Source: Nocardia caishijiensis NBRC 108228 (GTDB lineage: Bacteria; Actinomycetota; Actinomycetes; Mycobacteriales; Mycobacteriaceae). From it: a stretch of DNA of 64,000 nt. The translations under genes and the position numbers were made by a program. Positions 42,541-51,384 of this stretch are shown in pieces; the stretch's first letter is position 1; every line of letters begins with the position of its first letter. The notes below the pieces were generated by a model. The model was given only the letters and a program-made list of their open reading frames with translations, did not search any database and had not been told where the DNA came from. The stretch covers positions 1 through 64,000 of the forward strand of contig NZ_BDBE01000041.1 in NCBI RefSeq assembly GCF_001612825.1, given 5' to 3'.

Positions 42541-43476
42541 TCAGGCGCTGGTGAACTTCGCCCCGGCCACCGAGGTGGACGCGACGCCGTCGACGCCGAC
42601 CGGGACGTCGCCCTCGAGGGTGGTGCGGTAGAGCACGCGGGTGACGTCGAGGTGGTCGAGGTCGCTCGGGGCCAGATGGGCGGTGGCGCGGTTGTCCCAG
42701 AAGGCGATACTGCCTGTCGTCCAACGGAATCGGACGGTGTAAGCGGGCTGGGCGATCTCGTCGAACAGCAACGCGAGCAGGGCGTCGCTCTGGCGCGGGG
42801 TGAGGCCGATGATGCGGGTGGTGAAGCCGGGGTTGACGAACAAGACTCGCTCCCCGGTCACCGGGTGCACCCGCACGACGGGGTGTTCGGTCACCAGCGG
42901 CGAGGCCGCGGTCTTGCGGGCGTAGTCGCTGTCGGCCTCCCAGGGCGGGATCCGGCCGCCGAAGCGGTGCTCGGCACGGAGCCCGTCGAGGAAGGTGCGC
43001 AGAGCTTGCGGCAGACCGGCGTAGGCGGCGGCCAGGTTGGTCCACTGGGTGTCACCACCGTGTGCCGGGGCGATCTCGGCACGCAGGATCGAGGCCGCGG
43101 GCGGGTTGATCAGGGGGGAGACATCGGTGTGCCACTGGTTGGTGTAGCTGAACTTCTTACGGCCGAAACGCTTCTCGTAGAGTCGACTGTCGACGGCGAG
43201 GATTTCCGGATACTCGGTCGGCGCGTCGTCGTCGTAGGGGTGCGACGGTGTCACCGCGCCGAAGCGACGGGAGAACGCGATCTGTTCGGCGTGCCCGATG
43301 TGCTGGTCGCGGAAGAACAGCACCTTGTACCGGTGCAGCGCCGCGGTGAGGTCCTCGACGGCGGCGGCGGTCAGTTCGGTGCGCAGGTCGACACCGGCGA
43401 CCTCCGCGCCGATGTGCCCGGCGACGGGGGTGATGTCCAGTGCTGCCGCACTGCGAGGGCTTTCGATCGTTGTCAT
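42541..43476 (-). CDS. TauD/TfdA-family 2-oxoglutarate-dependent dioxygenase
   Basis: The 311-residue non-heme iron oxygenase has the metal motif HTD (His116, Asp118) in NQWHTDVSPL, the distal histidine in ATAHLAPSD and the 2-oxoglutarate arginine in RVLYRTTLEGD. Taurine and alkylsulfate dioxygenases of this family hydroxylate next to the sulfonate or sulfate and release sulfite or sulfate. The alkylsulfatase-like relatives are equally possible. It is 36 bases after the flavin monooxygenase. Confidence 0.93.
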   Translation of the reverse strand: MTTIESPRSAAALDITPVAGHIGAEVAGVDLRTELTAAAVEDLTAALHRYKVLFFRDQHIGHAEQIAFSRRFGAVTPSHPYDDDAPTEYPEILAVDSRLYEKRFGRKKFSYTNQWHTDVSPLINPPAASILRAEIAPAHGGDTQWTNLAAAYAGLPQALRTFLDGLRAEHRFGGRIPPWEADSDYARKTAASPLVTEHPVVRVHPVTGERVLFVNPGFTTRIIGLTPRQSDALLALLFDEIAQPAYTVRFRWTTGSIAFWDNRATAHLAPSDLDHLDVTRVLYRTTLEGDVPVGVDGVASTSVAGAKFTSA

Positions 43477-43512
43477 GTGTGGTCCTTCAGGAGAAGCTGG
43501 GTGTGGTCGGCA

Positions 43513-44853
43513 TCAGGCGCTGACCCGGGCGTCGTGGTGGGCGAACCGGCTCTCGACCGGTTCCAGGCCGTAATGCCCACGCAGAGTGGTGGATTCGTAG
43601 TCGGTACGGAACAGGCCGCGATCCTGCAGGATCGGCACCACTCGGTCGACGAAGTCCTCCAAGCCGCCCGGCAGGTACGGCGGCATGATGTTGAAGCCGT
43701 CGGCCGCACCCGCGTCGAACCAGCTCTGCAGTTCGTCGGCGACCTGTTCGGGTGTGCCGGCGAAGGTTCGGTGTCCGCGTCCGCCGCCGAGCTTGCCGAT
43801 GAGCTGGCGCACCGTCAGGTCCTCGGTTTCGGCGAGCTCCTTGACCAGGGTGAACCGGCTCTTGCCGCCCTCGATGTCACGCTCGGCGGGCAGCGGTGGC
43901 AGCGGCGCGTCCAGCGCGTGCGCGGTGAGGTCGACACCGAGCATGGTCGAGAGCTGGCGCAGTGCGTAGTCGGGTGAGATGAGGTCGGTGAATTCCTGCT
44001 CGAGGGCCTTGGCCTCCTCGACGGTGTCGGCGATGAACGGAACCAGGCCGGGCAGCACCTTCAGCTCGTGTTCGGCGCGACCGTATTTCGCCAGCCGCCC
44101 CTTCAGTTCGCGGTAGAAGCGGACGCCGTCGGCGAGGGTGCGCTGGGCGGTGAAGACCGCCTCGGCGTGGTGCGCGGCGAACTCCTGCCCCGATTCCGAC
44201 GAACCCGCCTGCACCAACAACGGCCGCCCCTGGGGACCGCGCGGCGAGTTCAGCGGACCACGCACGCGGAACCGCTCCCCCGCATAGTCGAGGGTGTGCA
44301 CGCGAGCGGGGTCGGCGAAGACACCGTTGTCGGTGTCGAGGACGATCGCCTCGGATTCCCAGCTGTCCCACAGCGCCAGCGCCACCTCGACGAACTCCTC
44401 GGCACGCTCGTAACGACGGGCGTGCTCGGGAATGGCGTCGAGACCGAAGTTGCGGGCCTCGTCGGCGGTGCCGGAGGTGACGATGTTCCACCCGGCCCGG
44501 CCTGCGCTGATGTGATCGAGAGAGGCGAACTTGCGGGCCAGGTTGAACGGCTCGTTGTAGCTGGTGGAGGCGGTGGCGATCAGACCGATCCGCTCGGTGA
44601 CGGTGGCGATCGCCGACAGCAGCGTGACCGGTTCGAACACCGCGAGGGTGTTGCGTTCGATGCGCGGGCCGACGGCGAGGGTGTCGGCGAAGAACACCGA
44701 GTCGAGCTTGCCGCGCTCGGCGATCCGGGCGAGGTTCTGGAAATGCCCGACATCGAGGACCCGGTGCGCGTCGGTACGCGGATGCCGCCAGGCCGCCTCG
44801 TGGTGTCCGACGCCCATCAGGAAGGCGTTGAGATGAAAGGTTGTGCGGGACAT
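43513..44853 (-). CDS. LLM-class flavin-dependent monooxygenase (NtaA/SnaA/DszA type)
   Basis: The 446-residue protein is a bacterial-luciferase-like barrel. RTTFHLNAFLMGVGHHEAAWR opens it, followed by DSVFFADTL, STSYNEPFNLARKFASLDHI, GRAGWNIVTS and PLLVQAGSSESGQEFA. Its length fits the nitrilotriacetate/DszA group rather than the shorter SsuD group. It uses reduced FMN to oxidise C-S, C-N or sulfone bonds. With the importer and TauD in the operon an organosulfur substrate is likely. No flavin reductase gene lies in the cluster. Confidence 0.9.
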   Translation of the reverse strand: MSRTTFHLNAFLMGVGHHEAAWRHPRTDAHRVLDVGHFQNLARIAERGKLDSVFFADTLAVGPRIERNTLAVFEPVTLLSAIATVTERIGLIATASTSYNEPFNLARKFASLDHISAGRAGWNIVTSGTADEARNFGLDAIPEHARRYERAEEFVEVALALWDSWESEAIVLDTDNGVFADPARVHTLDYAGERFRVRGPLNSPRGPQGRPLLVQAGSSESGQEFAAHHAEAVFTAQRTLADGVRFYRELKGRLAKYGRAEHELKVLPGLVPFIADTVEEAKALEQEFTDLISPDYALRQLSTMLGVDLTAHALDAPLPPLPAERDIEGGKSRFTLVKELAETEDLTVRQLIGKLGGGRGHRTFAGTPEQVADELQSWFDAGAADGFNIMPPYLPGGLEDFVDRVVPILQDRGLFRTDYESTTLRGHYGLEPVESRFAHHDARVSA

Positions 44854-44866
44854 GGGTGACTCCTGG

Positions 44867-45727
44867 TCAGGCGGTCGGTGCGGTGCGCCAGCGGGACAGC
44901 CGACGTTCCAGCGCGACGAGAGCGAAGTTGAAACCGAGACCGATCAACGAGATGGCCACGATGCCCGCGTACATCTGCGGGATCTGGAAGTTCTGTTGAG
45001 CGGCCGTGATGAGGTAGCCGAGCCCCGCACGCGCACCGACCATCTCGGCCGCGATGAGCACCAGGATCGAGCCCGCCGCCGCCATCCTTATACCCGTGAA
45101 GATGGACGGGACGGCGGCGGGCAGGATCACCTTCTGGAACAACCGCAGCGGCGAGAAGCCCAGCGATACCGCTGATTTCACCAGCAGCGGGTCGACGGTT
45201 CGCACACCGGTGATGGTGTTGAGCAGGATCGGGAAGAAGGTGGCGTAACCGATCAGCGCGATCTTCGACGTCTCACCGATGCCGAGGATCAGTACGAAGA
45301 CCGGCAGGAGCGCCAGGGCCGCGGTGTTGCGGAACAACTCCAGGACCGGGTTCACGAAGTCCGACACCGGCTTGTACCAGGCGATGGCGATGCCCACCGG
45401 CACCGCGATCACCAAGGCGATGGAGAAGCCGGTGACCGAGCGGGTGAGGCTGGCCGAAATATGCTCACCCAGTTGACCGTTGGCGGCGAGCTCGGCGAAG
45501 GCCTGCACCACCACCGAGAACGGCGGCAGGAACACCTCGTCGACCAGACCGACTCGCGGTGCGAGTTCCCACACGCCGAGCAACAGCGCGAAGGCGAGCA
45601 GCGGTTTGGTGACACGCGCCACGGTGGTCAGGGTCGTGCGAGCGGCGCGGTCGAGACCAGCGGGAACAGACACGGCACGAAGGGTCGCCCCCCTCGGGCG
45701 CACGAGCAGCGGGACGGCGCTAGACAT
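44867..45727 (-). CDS. ABC transporter permease, sulfonate/nitrate/taurine type
   Basis: The 286-residue permease has about six membrane helices and the binding-protein-dependent transport signature with an EAA-like loop (VSLGFSPLRLFQKVILPAAVPSI). It forms the membrane channel of an importer with the ATPase encoded just upstream, which it overlaps by 8 bases. Its resemblance to SsuC/TauC permeases is general. Confidence 0.92.
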   Translation of the reverse strand: MSSAVPLLVRPRGATLRAVSVPAGLDRAARTTLTTVARVTKPLLAFALLLGVWELAPRVGLVDEVFLPPFSVVVQAFAELAANGQLGEHISASLTRSVTGFSIALVIAVPVGIAIAWYKPVSDFVNPVLELFRNTAALALLPVFVLILGIGETSKIALIGYATFFPILLNTITGVRTVDPLLVKSAVSLGFSPLRLFQKVILPAAVPSIFTGIRMAAAGSILVLIAAEMVGARAGLGYLITAAQQNFQIPQMYAGIVAISLIGLGFNFALVALERRLSRWRTAPTA

Positions 45728-46574
45728 GGGCGGGGCTCCTGTCGGTGGACGCGGTGACCGCGTTGTCGTCGGCGGCGAGCTCGAGTTGCTGTGCTCGGCT
45801 CACCTCGCTGCGCAGTTCGGTCCAGATGCGGTGGCGGTAGTCGCGGAACTGTTCGCTCGAGCGGATGTCGCTGTCCTCGCCGCGGTCGATGTCGATGTCG
45901 ATCACTGCTTTGACCCGACCCGGCCGTGAGGTGAGTACCGCGACGCGCTGCCCCAGGTAGACAGCCTCGTCGATGCCGTGGGTGATGAACAAGATGGTCT
46001 TGCCGGTGGTACGCCAGATGCGCAGCAGTTCGTCCTGCAGCGACTCCCGGGTCTGCGCGTCGAGGGCGGCGAACGGTTCGTCCATCAACAGCACCTCGGG
46101 ATCAAAGGCCAGACTGCGCGCGATCGCGACCCGCTGCTTCATACCGCCGGACAACTCGTGCGGGTAGCGGTCGCCGAATCCGACGAGCCCGACGAGTTCC
46201 AGGTAGTGGTCGGCGATCTGCTTGCGTTCCTTGCGGGCCACGCCCTTGGCTTCCAGGCCGAACTCGATATTGGCGCGGGCGGTGCGCCAGGGTAGGAGCG
46301 CGTACTGCTGGAACACCACACCTCGATCGAGGCCAGGACCGGTGATCGGGGAGCCGTCGAGCAGGATCTGTCCCGAACTCGGTGTGCTCAGGCCACCGAG
46401 CAGGTCGAGCAGCGTGGACTTGCCGGAACCGCTCGGCCCGACCAGTACCAGGAACTCCCCGGCGCCGACGTCGATCGTGATGTCGTCGACGGCGGTGAAC
46501 TTCTCCGTCGTACCACGGACGGCGAACTGTTTCCCGACACCGCGCAACGTGAGTTTCGCTGTCGTCTCACTCAT
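45720..46574 (-). CDS. ABC transporter ATP-binding protein, sulfonate/nitrate type
   Basis: The 284-residue ATPase has Walker A GPSGSGKST, Q-loop FQQY, signature LSGGMKQR and Walker B VLLMDEPF. A C-terminal tail of about 40 residues lies beyond the catalytic core. The ATG at 46574 overlaps the binding-protein stop (ATGA), so the three importer genes are co-translated. Confidence 0.94.
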   Translation of the reverse strand: MSETTAKLTLRGVGKQFAVRGTTEKFTAVDDITIDVGAGEFLVLVGPSGSGKSTLLDLLGGLSTPSSGQILLDGSPITGPGLDRGVVFQQYALLPWRTARANIEFGLEAKGVARKERKQIADHYLELVGLVGFGDRYPHELSGGMKQRVAIARSLAFDPEVLLMDEPFAALDAQTRESLQDELLRIWRTTGKTILFITHGIDEAVYLGQRVAVLTSRPGRVKAVIDIDIDRGEDSDIRSSEQFRDYRHRIWTELRSEVSRAQQLELAADDNAVTASTDRSPAHV

Positions 46575-47653
46575 TTCGCGGCCACCACCTCTCCGGTCGG
46601 ACCGCTGGCGGGCTGGTAGGTGCCGTTGGCGTAGGGGTTGTATTCGTTGGTGTAGAGATCCTTCGCGGCGATCTTGCCCTCGGGCAGTTCGCCGTTGCGC
46701 ACGAGCCAGTCGATCCAGATCTGGATTTCCTTCTCCGCGATCACCGCACCCGGCACCGGAATTCCGATGCTGCGCCAGTAGTCGAGCAGCTTCAGATTCT
46801 CGTTGCGGCCGCGCTTGGTGATGATGTCGGTGAATTTGGCGATCACTTCCTCGCGCGGCGTGACCTGCAGCCACCGGGTCGCCCGGGCCGTGCCCTGGAC
46901 GAAGTCGGCGACGGCCTCGGAGTTCTGGGCGATGAAGTCGGTGCGGAACACGTAGGTGCCGTAGTCGAATTCACCGAAGATGGCGGTATCGGTGAACAGC
47001 GGGCGCACCCCGCCGCGCCCGACCGCCGTTTCGCGCCACACACTGTTCAGCGCGCCGACATCGATCTGACCGCTGCGCAATGCCTCCTCGGTGTTGACCG
47101 GCGGCACGACGATCAATTGCACCTGCTTGATCTCGGCCTCGGTCAGTCCCTGTTGATGCAGCCATTCCCGGGTGACGAACTCGTGGTGGGCACCGAGGGT
47201 GTTCACACCGACTTTCTTGCCGATCAAGTCACGAGCGGTGGTGATCCCCGAATTCTCCCGGACGAAGTATCCGGTGAAGGATTTGTCGTCGGAACCGTAG
47301 GAGCTGAGCACCGACCGCACCGGTGCGCCACCGGCGGCAAGCTTGACCACCGCGCCGTTGAACGCGCTGCCGAATTCGATCTGTTTGGTGGCGGCGGCCT
47401 GGATATTGGCCGGGCCGCTGGTGGTGTCACCTTCCCATTGCAAACTGATCTTGCTGAAATAGCCGAGTTCGTCGGCGAGTTCGTACGGGGTGACCAGGCC
47501 GGTCTGGCCCTGGTACCGCAGCACGGTCCTGCCGTCGGCGGTCGTCGGCGCCTCGGCGGCGCCGCACGCGGTGACCACCGCGAGTGCGGCGGGAGCGACG
47601 AGGGCGGCGGCGAGCGCGCGCAGCGAACGTCGTCGGAAGATGGTGGGCAACAT
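46571..47653 (-). CDS. ABC transporter substrate-binding lipoprotein, sulfonate/taurine-like
   Basis: The 360-residue lipoprotein has a signal sequence ending in lipobox VTAC and an SsuA/TauA-like binding fold (GYFSKISLQWEG, ASGPT late). A characteristic DLIGKKVGVNTLGAHHE block lies in the first lobe. It captures the organosulfur substrate outside the membrane. It is the first gene of the operon, 253 bases after the IclR gene's end. Confidence 0.9.
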   Translation of the reverse strand: MLPTIFRRRSLRALAAALVAPAALAVVTACGAAEAPTTADGRTVLRYQGQTGLVTPYELADELGYFSKISLQWEGDTTSGPANIQAAATKQIEFGSAFNGAVVKLAAGGAPVRSVLSSYGSDDKSFTGYFVRENSGITTARDLIGKKVGVNTLGAHHEFVTREWLHQQGLTEAEIKQVQLIVVPPVNTEEALRSGQIDVGALNSVWRETAVGRGGVRPLFTDTAIFGEFDYGTYVFRTDFIAQNSEAVADFVQGTARATRWLQVTPREEVIAKFTDIITKRGRNENLKLLDYWRSIGIPVPGAVIAEKEIQIWIDWLVRNGELPEGKIAAKDLYTNEYNPYANGTYQPASGPTGEVVAAK

Positions 47654-47886
47654 GATTCGGATTCTTTCGACGGTGGACAGTCGGGGAGGCAGCGTGAGAC
47701 GGCGACGAGGAATCGCGCCGTGCGGTCAGCTGCGACAGAATCCGGGGGAAAGGCGCATCAAGTCCACCGTACGACGGCGAACGAGCGCAAGAAATTCGAG
47801 CATGTCGGAAACTTTCGGTGCAGGTGCAGTGAAGAATTCACCGCAACGCATTTCATGATGCCCTGCGATATTACGGCCGGACAACA

Positions 47887-47910
47887 GTGATTTCGCATAG
47901 TGGAAATCAC
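47887..47910. repeat. Inverted repeat overlapping the end of the IclR gene
   Basis: GTGATTTC (47887-47894) and GAAATCAC (47903-47910) are perfect 8-bp arms around an 8-base loop, covering the last codons and stop of the IclR gene. It could be a terminator without a U-tract for that gene, or a regulator site for the sulfur operon that starts about 230 bases away. Confidence 0.5.
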
Positions 47911-48641
47911 CGTGCGTCGAATTCCGTACCTGCGGCGGCGGTGTGGAAATACGGGCCGATACGCACCGCGATCCGGTGCATGGCGGGCACGACGGCCCGG
48001 ACGAGGTCGTGGTCGAGGCGCACCGCGCGTGCCTGCACTCCGAGCGCTCCCCACACTTGTCTACCCGGCCCGAGTACCGGGACCGCCACCGCACGGATCG
48101 GGTCCTCGCCGTCGATCTCCTCGACCGCGAACCCCCGTTTGCGCACCGTATCGATCAGCTCGCCCCGGCCACCACCGACCGGGGTGTGCGCGAGCAGCGC
48201 GTGCCCGACGGAACTGGTGTGCAGCGACCTGCGCTCCGGGGGAATCTGGTTGTGGCAGAACGACACCGGTGGTCGCGCTTGGAAGACGGTCAAGGCCTCA
48301 CCGGCATCGGGAACGCTGAGCGACACCGTGATCTTGATACCGGCCGCGAGCGCGTAGAGGTGCGGCGCGGCGGCGTCGAGCCCGAGGCGGGCCAGTGCGG
48401 GCCGCGCCAGGCTGGCCAGACCGTGCCCGATCCGGTAGCGGTCGCTGGTCGGGTCCTGCTCGAGCAGTCTGCCGCGCACCAACGCCTGCGCGAGCCGGAA
48501 AGTCGTGCTGACCGGCAAGCCGCAGCGTTGCGCCATCTCACTCAGCGACAACTCCGGGTCACCGCCGCGGAAACATTCGAGTACCCGCACCGCACGGTCG
48601 ACAGTCTGTGCGCCGGAACGCGGCGGCTCGGTGACGGGCAT
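47907..48641 (-). CDS. IclR-family transcriptional regulator
   Basis: The 244-residue regulator has an N-terminal winged helix (about 12-70: AVRVLECFRGGDPELSLSEMAQRCGLPVSTTFRLA) and a ligand-binding C-terminal domain (VPVLGPGRQVWGALGVQ). AGGAG stands before the ATG at 48641. It sits between the two ABC-transporter sets and is the best candidate to control the first organosulfur operon, downstream in the same direction. Confidence 0.9.
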   Translation of the reverse strand: MPVTEPPRSGAQTVDRAVRVLECFRGGDPELSLSEMAQRCGLPVSTTFRLAQALVRGRLLEQDPTSDRYRIGHGLASLARPALARLGLDAAAPHLYALAAGIKITVSLSVPDAGEALTVFQARPPVSFCHNQIPPERRSLHTSSVGHALLAHTPVGGGRGELIDTVRKRGFAVEEIDGEDPIRAVAVPVLGPGRQVWGALGVQARAVRLDHDLVRAVVPAMHRIAVRIGPYFHTAAAGTEFDAR

Positions 48642-48790
48642 GGCGGCTCCTACTCGATGAGAGGCCTGAACTCTCGCCGGTCTCGTGAACAGGTGCAATG
48701 CTTCCGCGCACCCTCAGCGGAATTCGCGCGGCTCGGTCCCCGGTGTCGAGACGGTCCATCGACACCGAGGGTCCGGCGGATCAGGCTCGG

Positions 48791-49750
48791 TCAGCTCACG
48801 GGCAGGAAGCGGTTGTCGGTCAGCGCCGCGTAGTCCGGCAGCGGCGTACCCGCCGGGATCTTGCCCTGGCTTTCGGCCCACCGCCCCAGCTCCGTGAGCT
48901 TGCCGGGCAAAGTCGGCGGCAAGTGCAGGGTGAAGTCGAATTGCGGGAGGACCCCACGCAGGAGGTCGGGGCGCAGTGCGGTGGCGGCGGCGACCGCCTC
49001 CACCGCGGAATCGTCGAGGGCCCTGAGTTTTTCACCGGCCTCCGACAGCGCCGCGAAGAACGCGGTCAGCGCCTCGGCTTTACCGGCGACGGCGTCCTGC
49101 GTCGCCAGGTAGAGGCTGTGCTGGTTGTAGCTGCCTCCGGTCAGCTCGACCGCGTCGGCACCGAGAGCAGCGACCACCTGCGCCTGGTACGGCTGGAAGA
49201 TCGATACCGCGTCCACATCGTGCCTGGTCGCGGCGGTGACCGTCGCCGAGGGTGCCACCTGCACGAGGTTGGCCGTGATGTTGTTGTGCGACAACGTACT
49301 CGCCGCGAAGTACGCCGCACTGGTGCCAAGTGGCGTACCGATGGATTTGCCCGCCAGATCCGCCACGTCGTCGATTCCCGCGCTGCGCCGGGCGATGATG
49401 CGCGAGCCTTCCCAGCGTGAACCGTCGCCGACGATCCGCAACGAGGGTGACCGGGTGAGGACCGCGGAGGTGGGTACGTCGGCGGCGGTGGCGATGTCGA
49501 CTTGTCCGGCGGCGACCGCCTGCAAGGCTTCCACGCCGGACGGGAAGTTGACGACTTCGACTGTCACATCGTGCTTGTCGAACAGCCCGGTCCGCTCGGC
49601 GACGGGAATCTGCGCCCAGGACGGGTCGACGACGAATCCGACGGTCAGCTTGGTCGGATCGGCGCGGTCGGCGTCACCGCAGGCGGTGACGGTCGTGAAA
49701 GCGAGAACGGTGAGCGTCGCGGCGAGGATGCGACGAGGGGAGATTTTCAC
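48791..49750 (-). CDS. ABC transporter substrate-binding lipoprotein (second importer)
   Basis: The 319-residue lipoprotein has a signal with lipobox VTAC (VLAFTTVTAC) and an SsuA/THI5-like binding fold (VVDPSWAQIPVAERTGLFDK, DLAGKSIGTPLGTSAA). It is distinct in sequence from the first binding protein. The start is GTG at 49750 with AGGACAG upstream. Its ATPase is encoded 25 bases before. Confidence 0.9.
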   Translation of the reverse strand: MKISPRRILAATLTVLAFTTVTACGDADRADPTKLTVGFVVDPSWAQIPVAERTGLFDKHDVTVEVVNFPSGVEALQAVAAGQVDIATAADVPTSAVLTRSPSLRIVGDGSRWEGSRIIARRSAGIDDVADLAGKSIGTPLGTSAAYFAASTLSHNNITANLVQVAPSATVTAATRHDVDAVSIFQPYQAQVVAALGADAVELTGGSYNQHSLYLATQDAVAGKAEALTAFFAALSEAGEKLRALDDSAVEAVAAATALRPDLLRGVLPQFDFTLHLPPTLPGKLTELGRWAESQGKIPAGTPLPDYAALTDNRFLPVS

Positions 49751-49775
49751 AGTGGTCTGTCCTAGGTCGAGAGGG

Positions 49776-50534
49776 TCAGGCGATGGCGTGGTCGATGCCG
49801 AGTTCGTGATGCAAGAGCTTGCGCAACCGGCTGTAGCCGGGCTGCTCGGCCAGCGCGTCGGACGGGCGTGGTCGAGCCAGTGGGTTGTCGATGCGGTCGA
49901 CGATGCGACCGTCCCGGAGTACACCGACGGTGTCGGACAGCCGAATCGCCTCGTCGATGTCGTGGGTGACGAACACGACGGTGCGGTGGTATCTGGTCCA
50001 CAGGTCGATGAGCAGGTCCTGCATTCTCAGCCGGGTGAGCGCGTCGAGTGCCGCGAACGGTTCGTCCATCAGCATCACTGTCGGCTCGCCTGCCAACATG
50101 CGGGCGATACTCACCCGCTGGCGCATTCCGCCGGACAGTTCGCTCGGCCTGCGCGCACCCACGCCGTCGGGCAGCTCGACGACGTCGAGAAGTTCGGCGA
50201 TCCGGGCGGGCCTTTCGCGGGCGCGCACACCTCGCGCCCGCAACGTGAACTCGATGTTGTCGGCCACCGACATCCACGGAAAGAGGACGTCACGCTGGAA
50301 AGCCATGCCACGACGCGGATCCGGTGCCAGCACCGGATCACCGTTGTCGGTCACCTGCCCCGAGGTGGGCGTGATGAGACCGGCCAGACAGTGCAGCAGC
50401 GTCGACTTGCCGCTGCCCGAGGCGCCGACCAGCACGGTGAAGGAACCGTCGGGGATCGACAGGGTGATCCCGCCGAGTGTCGGAGCTGGTTGCCCGGGAT
50501 AGCGCACGACCAGGTCGCGGATGTGAATCGCCAT
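49776..50534 (-). CDS. ABC transporter ATP-binding protein (second importer)
   Basis: The 252-residue ATPase has Walker A GASGSGKST, signature LSGGMRQR and Walker B VMLMDEPF, plus D-loop AALDALTR. It sits one base after the permease gene and before the second binding-protein gene, giving a complete importer. Confidence 0.94.
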   Translation of the reverse strand: MAIHIRDLVVRYPGQPAPTLGGITLSIPDGSFTVLVGASGSGKSTLLHCLAGLITPTSGQVTDNGDPVLAPDPRRGMAFQRDVLFPWMSVADNIEFTLRARGVRARERPARIAELLDVVELPDGVGARRPSELSGGMRQRVSIARMLAGEPTVMLMDEPFAALDALTRLRMQDLLIDLWTRYHRTVVFVTHDIDEAIRLSDTVGVLRDGRIVDRIDNPLARPRPSDALAEQPGYSRLRKLLHHELGIDHAIA

Positions 50535-50535
50535 G

Positions 50536-51384
50536 TCAGTGCTCTCTTTCCGACCACTTCGTCAACGGCGCCGTGGACGAGGCGATCACGAGATCGCAGA
50601 CGGCGCCGATGATTCCGAGGACGATCAGGCAGGCGATCACCCGGTCGGCCTGGGAGAACATCTGCGACTGGTAGATGCGGTAGCCGATGCCCGCCGTGGT
50701 GCCGGTCATCTCGGCGACGACGATGAGTACGAATGACATCGCCGCGCCGACACGCAACCCGGAGACGATGTCGGGTGCCGCTTCTGGCAGCACGATCTCG
50801 AGCAGGGTCTGGCGCCGCCCCGCGCCAAGGCAACGGGCAGCCTGGAGATAGTCCTGCGGCGTGCTGGACAGGCCGGTGTGGCTGTTGATCCACACCGGCA
50901 CGAAGACGCCGAGTGCGATGACCAGCGCTTTGCTGTCCTCGCCGAGCCCGAACCACAGGATCGCCAGCGGAACGAGCCCGATGGTCGGGACCGGAGCGAG
51001 CAGCCGCAGCACCGGCTGGAGCAGTCGACGCCCGGTGGCGGTGGTCACGGTCAGCACGGCGGCGACGATGCCCGCGAGCGCGCCGATGCCGAATCCCGTC
51101 GCGGCACGACGCACACTGGCGACGATGTCGTCGGCCAGCAGGCCGTCGAGCCACAGACCGTACCCGGCTCGCGCGACCTGGGGCAGTGCCGGGAACAGTT
51201 CGGCGGGGAATCGCCCACTGGCCGCGACCAGTGTCCAGCCGAGTGCGGCCAGCCCCAGCCCGACCACAGTCCATCCCAGCGTCTTCGAGCGCCCGACCCA
51301 GATCGGTGTCCCGGTGCCACGGCGGGGCCGACGTTTCGTGGTCGCGGGATCGACCGCGGTCGCGGTCCCCACACCGGTCGTCAT
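50536..51384 (-). CDS. ABC transporter permease (second importer)
   Basis: The 282-residue permease has six predicted membrane helices. The transport signature is ARCLGAGRRQTLLEIVLPEAAPDIVSG. A hydrophilic, basic N-terminal tail (KRRPRRGT) is extra. Its ATG overlaps the stop of the arylsulfotransferase-like gene (ATGA), so that enzyme and the importer are made together. Confidence 0.92.
   Translation of the reverse strand: MTTGVGTATAVDPATTKRRPRRGTGTPIWVGRSKTLGWTVVGLGLAALGWTLVAASGRFPAELFPALPQVARAGYGLWLDGLLADDIVASVRRAATGFGIGALAGIVAAVLTVTTATGRRLLQPVLRLLAPVPTIGLVPLAILWFGLGEDSKALVIALGVFVPVWINSHTGLSSTPQDYLQAARCLGAGRRQTLLEIVLPEAAPDIVSGLRVGAAMSFVLIVVAEMTGTTAGIGYRIYQSQMFSQADRVIACLIVLGIIGAVCDLVIASSTAPLTKWSEREH

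Noticed and set aside
40892..43045. Extension of the flavoprotein frame upstream of 42478
   Set aside because: The extension runs over the TauD gene in another frame, is Arg/His/Pro-rich and lacks a ribosome site; the Rossmann loop begins right after Met at 42478.
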